From Oscillospiraceae bacterium (GTDB taxonomy: Bacteria > Bacillota > Clostridia > Oscillospirales > Oscillospiraceae): 8,072 nt of DNA. Positions 5,468-8,072 of the stretch are shown here, piece after piece (positions within the stretch are counted from its first letter, which is position 1; the number at the start of each line of letters is the position of its first letter). The stretch lies in NCBI GenBank assembly GCA_020866945.1, contig JAJBVW010000201.1, positions 1 to 8,072 on the forward strand, written 5' to 3'. The notes beneath the pieces are model-generated. The model searched no databases. It was not told the origin of the DNA and was given only the letters and a program-made list of their open reading frames with translations. The translations under genes and the position numbers were made by a program.

Positions 5468-6937
5468 TCAGCAGGCCCCCTCCTTCAATACGACCGGCAG
5501 GCTTTTCACGTCCGGCTTCCCGTTGGGAGTCAGGGGGATATGATCCAGCAGCACAAAGTACTCCGGCATCATAAAGGCCGTCAGATAGCGGGACAGCTTC
5601 TTTTTCACCTCGGAAAGAACAAACCCCGACCCCTCCGGGACCACATAGGCGGTCAGGTAGGAGAGACCCTGCTCATCCGTAAACGGACATACCACGGCAG
5701 TCTGCACCTCCTCGCAGTCGCAGAGGACGTTTTCAACCTCCTCCGGCTCTACCCGTTTTCCCAGAATCATCACCTGGGAATCCTTGCGGTGCAGAAAAGC
5801 CAGATTGCCGTCCGGCAGCATATATCCCAGGTCGCCGCTCCGATAGACAGGCTGACCGTCTGTGCCAGTCACAAACATTTGATTTTTGCTTGTGTCAAGG
5901 TAGCCGTTGGAGACGCCGCCGCCCGATATGCATATCTCCCCCACAGCGCCGTCAGGGACGGGGTTCATGTTCTCATCCAGCAGCTCGACGGCTGCGCCAA
6001 GCACTGCCTTTCCAATGGGGTAGGTGCCGTCCTCCAGCGCCGGTTGGCCGTTGCAGCGGAAATAGGTGCAGCATACGGTGGTCTCGGACGGACCATAGGT
6101 ATTATAAACCGTGACCTGGGGCAGGAGATGATTGACATAGCTCTCCCGGAGAATATCGCCGCCGCTGATAAGCAGCCGCAGGCTGGAGGGGATTTTTTCC
6201 AGTCCGTTCATCTCCATCAAAAGATAGGGAAAACCGCTGAGGATGGTCACGTTCTTCTCCCTCACAAAGTTCATCAGAGAAACCACATCTGCCCTTGCGC
6301 CGCCGTCTGGAATCGCCAGCGCCGCCCCGGAGAGAAGGGTGGTGAAAACCTCCTCCACAAAAATATCAAAGGAGCAGACGGAGTATTGCAGCATCACGTC
6401 CCCGGCAGCAGAATGAAATTCGTGCTGAAACGCCCGGACATAATGACAGACGTTGGCATTTGTCACGCAGACGCCCTTCGGCACGCCGGTGGAGCCGGAG
6501 GTATATAAAATATAAGCCAGGGACTTCGGAGTAGTCAAGCGGTCATTTCTCTTCGTAGAAGCTTTCTCCGTCATGTCCTCCAGAAACAGCAGGGGGAAAC
6601 CCTTTAGCTTTTCCTGGTATTTTCTCTGGGTGATGATAAAGCCTACGCGGCTTTCCTGCATCATAAAGCGGATGCGTTCCTCCGGGAAATCCGGCTCCGC
6701 CGGAACATAGGCCGCGCCTGTTTTCAGCACGGCAAAAATGGAGGCGATAAGATCCGCCCCGTGGTCTGCCACGATACCGATAAAATCCTCCTGGGAGGGA
6801 AAGCTGCCCGCAATCACGTCTATGCGCCAGTCAAGCTGGGCGTAGGTCAGGGATCTCGTCCGTTCCACAATGGCAGGCTGTTCAGGGGATTGTGTCACCA
6901 CCTCTTCAAAGCGGTCATAAATCGCGGAATTGCTCAT
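5468..6937 (-). CDS. Stand-alone amino-acid adenylation enzyme (NRPS A-domain/DltA-like)
   Basis: A 489-residue ANL-superfamily enzyme that should activate an amino acid with ATP as an aminoacyl-AMP. The adenylation core motifs are present in order: A2 LKTGAAYVP (71-79), A3 YTSGSTGVPKG (145-155), A4 FDIFVEEVF (190-198), A5 NTYGPSETT (279-287), A6 GEICISGGGVSNGYL (333-347), A7 YRSGDLG (365-371), A8 RKDSQVMILGKRVEPEEVE (384-402) and A10 NGKPD (472-476) with catalytic Lys474. By alignment from memory with GrsA-Phe the binding-pocket residues would be D191, I192, E195, S234, I257, G259, T280, V288, C289 and K474. The protein ends 15 residues after A10, so no carrier or condensation domain is fused, and none is seen nearby. 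It needs a separate carrier protein, or transfers to a free acceptor. TAGGAG lies about 10 bases before the ATG, and it starts 26 bases after the TIGR02452 gene. Confidence 0.9.
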   Translation of the reverse strand: MSNSAIYDRFEEVVTQSPEQPAIVERTRSLTYAQLDWRIDVIAGSFPSQEDFIGIVADHGADLIASIFAVLKTGAAYVPAEPDFPEERIRFMMQESRVGFIITQRKYQEKLKGFPLLFLEDMTEKASTKRNDRLTTPKSLAYILYTSGSTGVPKGVCVTNANVCHYVRAFQHEFHSAAGDVMLQYSVCSFDIFVEEVFTTLLSGAALAIPDGGARADVVSLMNFVREKNVTILSGFPYLLMEMNGLEKIPSSLRLLISGGDILRESYVNHLLPQVTVYNTYGPSETTVCCTYFRCNGQPALEDGTYPIGKAVLGAAVELLDENMNPVPDGAVGEICISGGGVSNGYLDTSKNQMFVTGTDGQPVYRSGDLGYMLPDGNLAFLHRKDSQVMILGKRVEPEEVENVLCDCEEVQTAVVCPFTDEQGLSYLTAYVVPEGSGFVLSEVKKKLSRYLTAFMMPEYFVLLDHIPLTPNGKPDVKSLPVVLKEGAC

Positions 6938-6963
6938 ATTGCTGGTCTCCTATTGCGCCGCTG

Positions 6964-7974
6964 TCAGGAAATCCTGCCGCGGGAAAAGTTTCTGCAAAAC
7001 TCCCTGTAGTTGTAATCCTTTCCTGGGCGGCAGAGGATGGCAAATTGGATAGAATCAAAGAGCCGGCCGCTGTTCTTTCCGGCATAGGAAAAATCCCGGA
7101 TTCCACGGGCAAACACATCTGATACCACCGCCCCGTCGTTTCCGTAAACGCCGCAGCCAAAGGCTCCCAAAATCAAATGCCGATAGCCCTGCGACGCCGC
7201 CACAAGCAGCATCCCCTGAATGCGCTGACAGAGCATCTGCTCATATTCCGCCTGGGTCATTCCCTCCAGCCCCAGACGTATCATCGGGGCGGAGCAGCTC
7301 ATAACAGAAATCGGAAACGGCTCGGACAGCGGCTCCGCTGATGTGTCCTTGATTACCTCCACACATGGCGAGAGTACCACGGCATCCGACCCCATGCGGG
7401 TCTTTCGGGCGTTATTATAATCATAATATCGTTTTGCGCCCTCGCTTTCCAGGGACAGAAGCAGAGATGTTCTCCGGCACAGATCCTCTTCCTGTGCGCT
7501 GGCTCCCTTCCGGGTATGGCCTCCCGGCTGGGTAGCGCTCGCCAGATTCAGCACTAATATTCTCGGCTCCGCCTCTCCGGCGGCCCGCAGGCCCTCATAT
7601 TGCTCCTGCGCCAGGGCCAGGGCGTCCATATCCCGGCAGTCAAAGCAGCAGCCTTCCCCCTCCAGGATCTCCCGCTCCGTGGAGGAGAGCACTGCCAGAT
7701 CCTCCGGCAGAAAGACCTGAACCTCCCGCATCTGCTCCCGGGAAAAATGCAGCCGCACCTCCCGGCCGTCCCTGATATAGCCGCCCTTTTCCAAAATGGC
7801 CAGGGTGTCCTCCAGCTCCGCTATATTCTGCTTTCGGCGCAGCTCCTTCTGCCGCTCTCTTTCCTGGATCTCCGCCTCAGAAAGGCCCTGATATTCCGCC
7901 GCGCGCATCTGCGCCGCCAGCTGCTTCATCCGTTCCGTTTCAGATAAGTCTATATTTCTTTCCTGTTCAGCCAT
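6964..7974 (-). CDS. TIGR02452 family protein (microbial PARG-like, DUF2263/PF10021)
   Basis: A 336-residue macrodomain-related protein. Members of this family with activity are poly(ADP-ribose) glycohydrolase-like and remove ADP-ribose. The N-terminal ~65 residues are a charged, probably helical or coiled stretch (QERERQKELRRKQNIAEL, 37-54). The core shows LNLASATQPGG (142-152), then AQEEDLCRRTSLL (160-172), which carries the QEE of the bacterial PARG signature GGG-X6-8-QEE. AVVLSPCVEVI (198-208), ISVMSCSAP (222-230) and LILGAFGCGVYGND (267-280) are further family motifs. The third Gly of the signature is His153 here. The start ATG 7974 overlaps the stop of the preceding gene (ATGGCTGA), so the genes are translationally coupled; the ribosome site is weak (GCGGGGC). 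Whether it acts on protein-, nucleic acid- or metabolite-bound ADP-ribose is unknown. Confidence 0.88.
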   Translation of the reverse strand: MAEQERNIDLSETERMKQLAAQMRAAEYQGLSEAEIQERERQKELRRKQNIAELEDTLAILEKGGYIRDGREVRLHFSREQMREVQVFLPEDLAVLSSTEREILEGEGCCFDCRDMDALALAQEQYEGLRAAGEAEPRILVLNLASATQPGGHTRKGASAQEEDLCRRTSLLLSLESEGAKRYYDYNNARKTRMGSDAVVLSPCVEVIKDTSAEPLSEPFPISVMSCSAPMIRLGLEGMTQAEYEQMLCQRIQGMLLVAASQGYRHLILGAFGCGVYGNDGAVVSDVFARGIRDFSYAGKNSGRLFDSIQFAILCRPGKDYNYREFCRNFSRGRIS

Positions 7975-8072
7975 TTTTGCCCCGCACGTCCATCAGCTTT
8001 TGAAACACATAGTCGGATCCCTCCCGGATATTCAGGCTGGCCGCCCCGTCGAAGCCAGTATGCCCCGGATTG
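7967..8072 (-). CDS. Unidentified protein, C-terminal 34 residues only
   Basis: An open frame enters from the right edge and ends at TGA 7969-7967, overlapping the start of the TIGR02452 gene by 8 bases. The visible end begins NPGHTGFDGAASLN and finishes KLMDVRGKNG. The overlap, the same strand and the protein-like composition support it as the upstream member of the operon. The fragment is too short for me to name a family. It could be another ADP-ribose-related protein given its neighbour, but nothing visible shows that. Confidence 0.6.
   Translation of the reverse strand, partial: NPGHTGFDGAASLNIREGSDYVFQKLMDVRGKNG

Noticed and set aside
5339..6508. 389-codon plus-strand open frame opposite the adenylation gene
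   Set aside because: It is the shadow of a gene with all core adenylation motifs. Its own translation has no recognisable domain.

Overview
The window reads as chromosomal DNA of a GC-rich Clostridia member (Bacillota). An Oscillospirales gut commensal of the Flavonifractor/Oscillibacter/Lawsonibacter type is my best guess. The grounds are strong AGGAGG-type ribosome sites, sigma-A promoters, an S-box riboswitch with a transcription terminator, and Firmicutes-like proteins (membrane-anchored HtrA with one PDZ domain, U32 protein, AEC permease). No 16S or other phylogenetic marker is present, so the taxon is inference.

Left part, plus strand (1-3586): a membrane-anchored HtrA-type serine protease enters from the left edge. 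It is broken by a frameshift near 358-363 that separates its catalytic His from its Asp and Ser. A strong hairpin (probable terminator) follows, abutting an extended -10 promoter. That promoter would drive a two-gene unit: a U32-family protein (probable tRNA or rRNA hydroxylation enzyme or related Fe-S protein) and, 3 bases later, an AEC-family membrane transporter.

Middle, minus strand (3649-4240): a self-contained regulated gene. From right to left in coordinates it has a good sigma-A promoter, a SAM-I (S-box) riboswitch aptamer, a terminator hairpin with a matching antiterminator segment, a strong ribosome site, and a 127-residue protein I do not recognise. The riboswitch implies repression when S-adenosylmethionine is plentiful, so the unknown protein should belong to methionine, cysteine or SAM metabolism or uptake. 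The stretch looks more AT-rich than its flanks.

Right part, minus strand (4285-8072): a tightly packed operon, transcribed right to left. It holds the C-terminus of an unidentified protein cut by the window edge, a TIGR02452-type (microbial PARG-like) protein, a stand-alone amino-acid adenylation enzyme with no carrier domain, a GNAT N-acetyltransferase, and a serine esterase of the Fes/IroE/putative-esterase fold. Gaps are 1-26 bases or short overlaps, so the genes are probably co-expressed. Together they suggest a small uncharacterised pathway in which an amino acid is activated, perhaps acylated, and an ester hydrolysed, with an ADP-ribose-type hydrolase attached. The operon promoter lies outside the window.

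No tRNA, rRNA, CRISPR array, insertion sequence or long repeat was seen. No stretch over 300 bases lacks a gene. The longest non-coding stretch (4033-4284) is the promoter and riboswitch leader.
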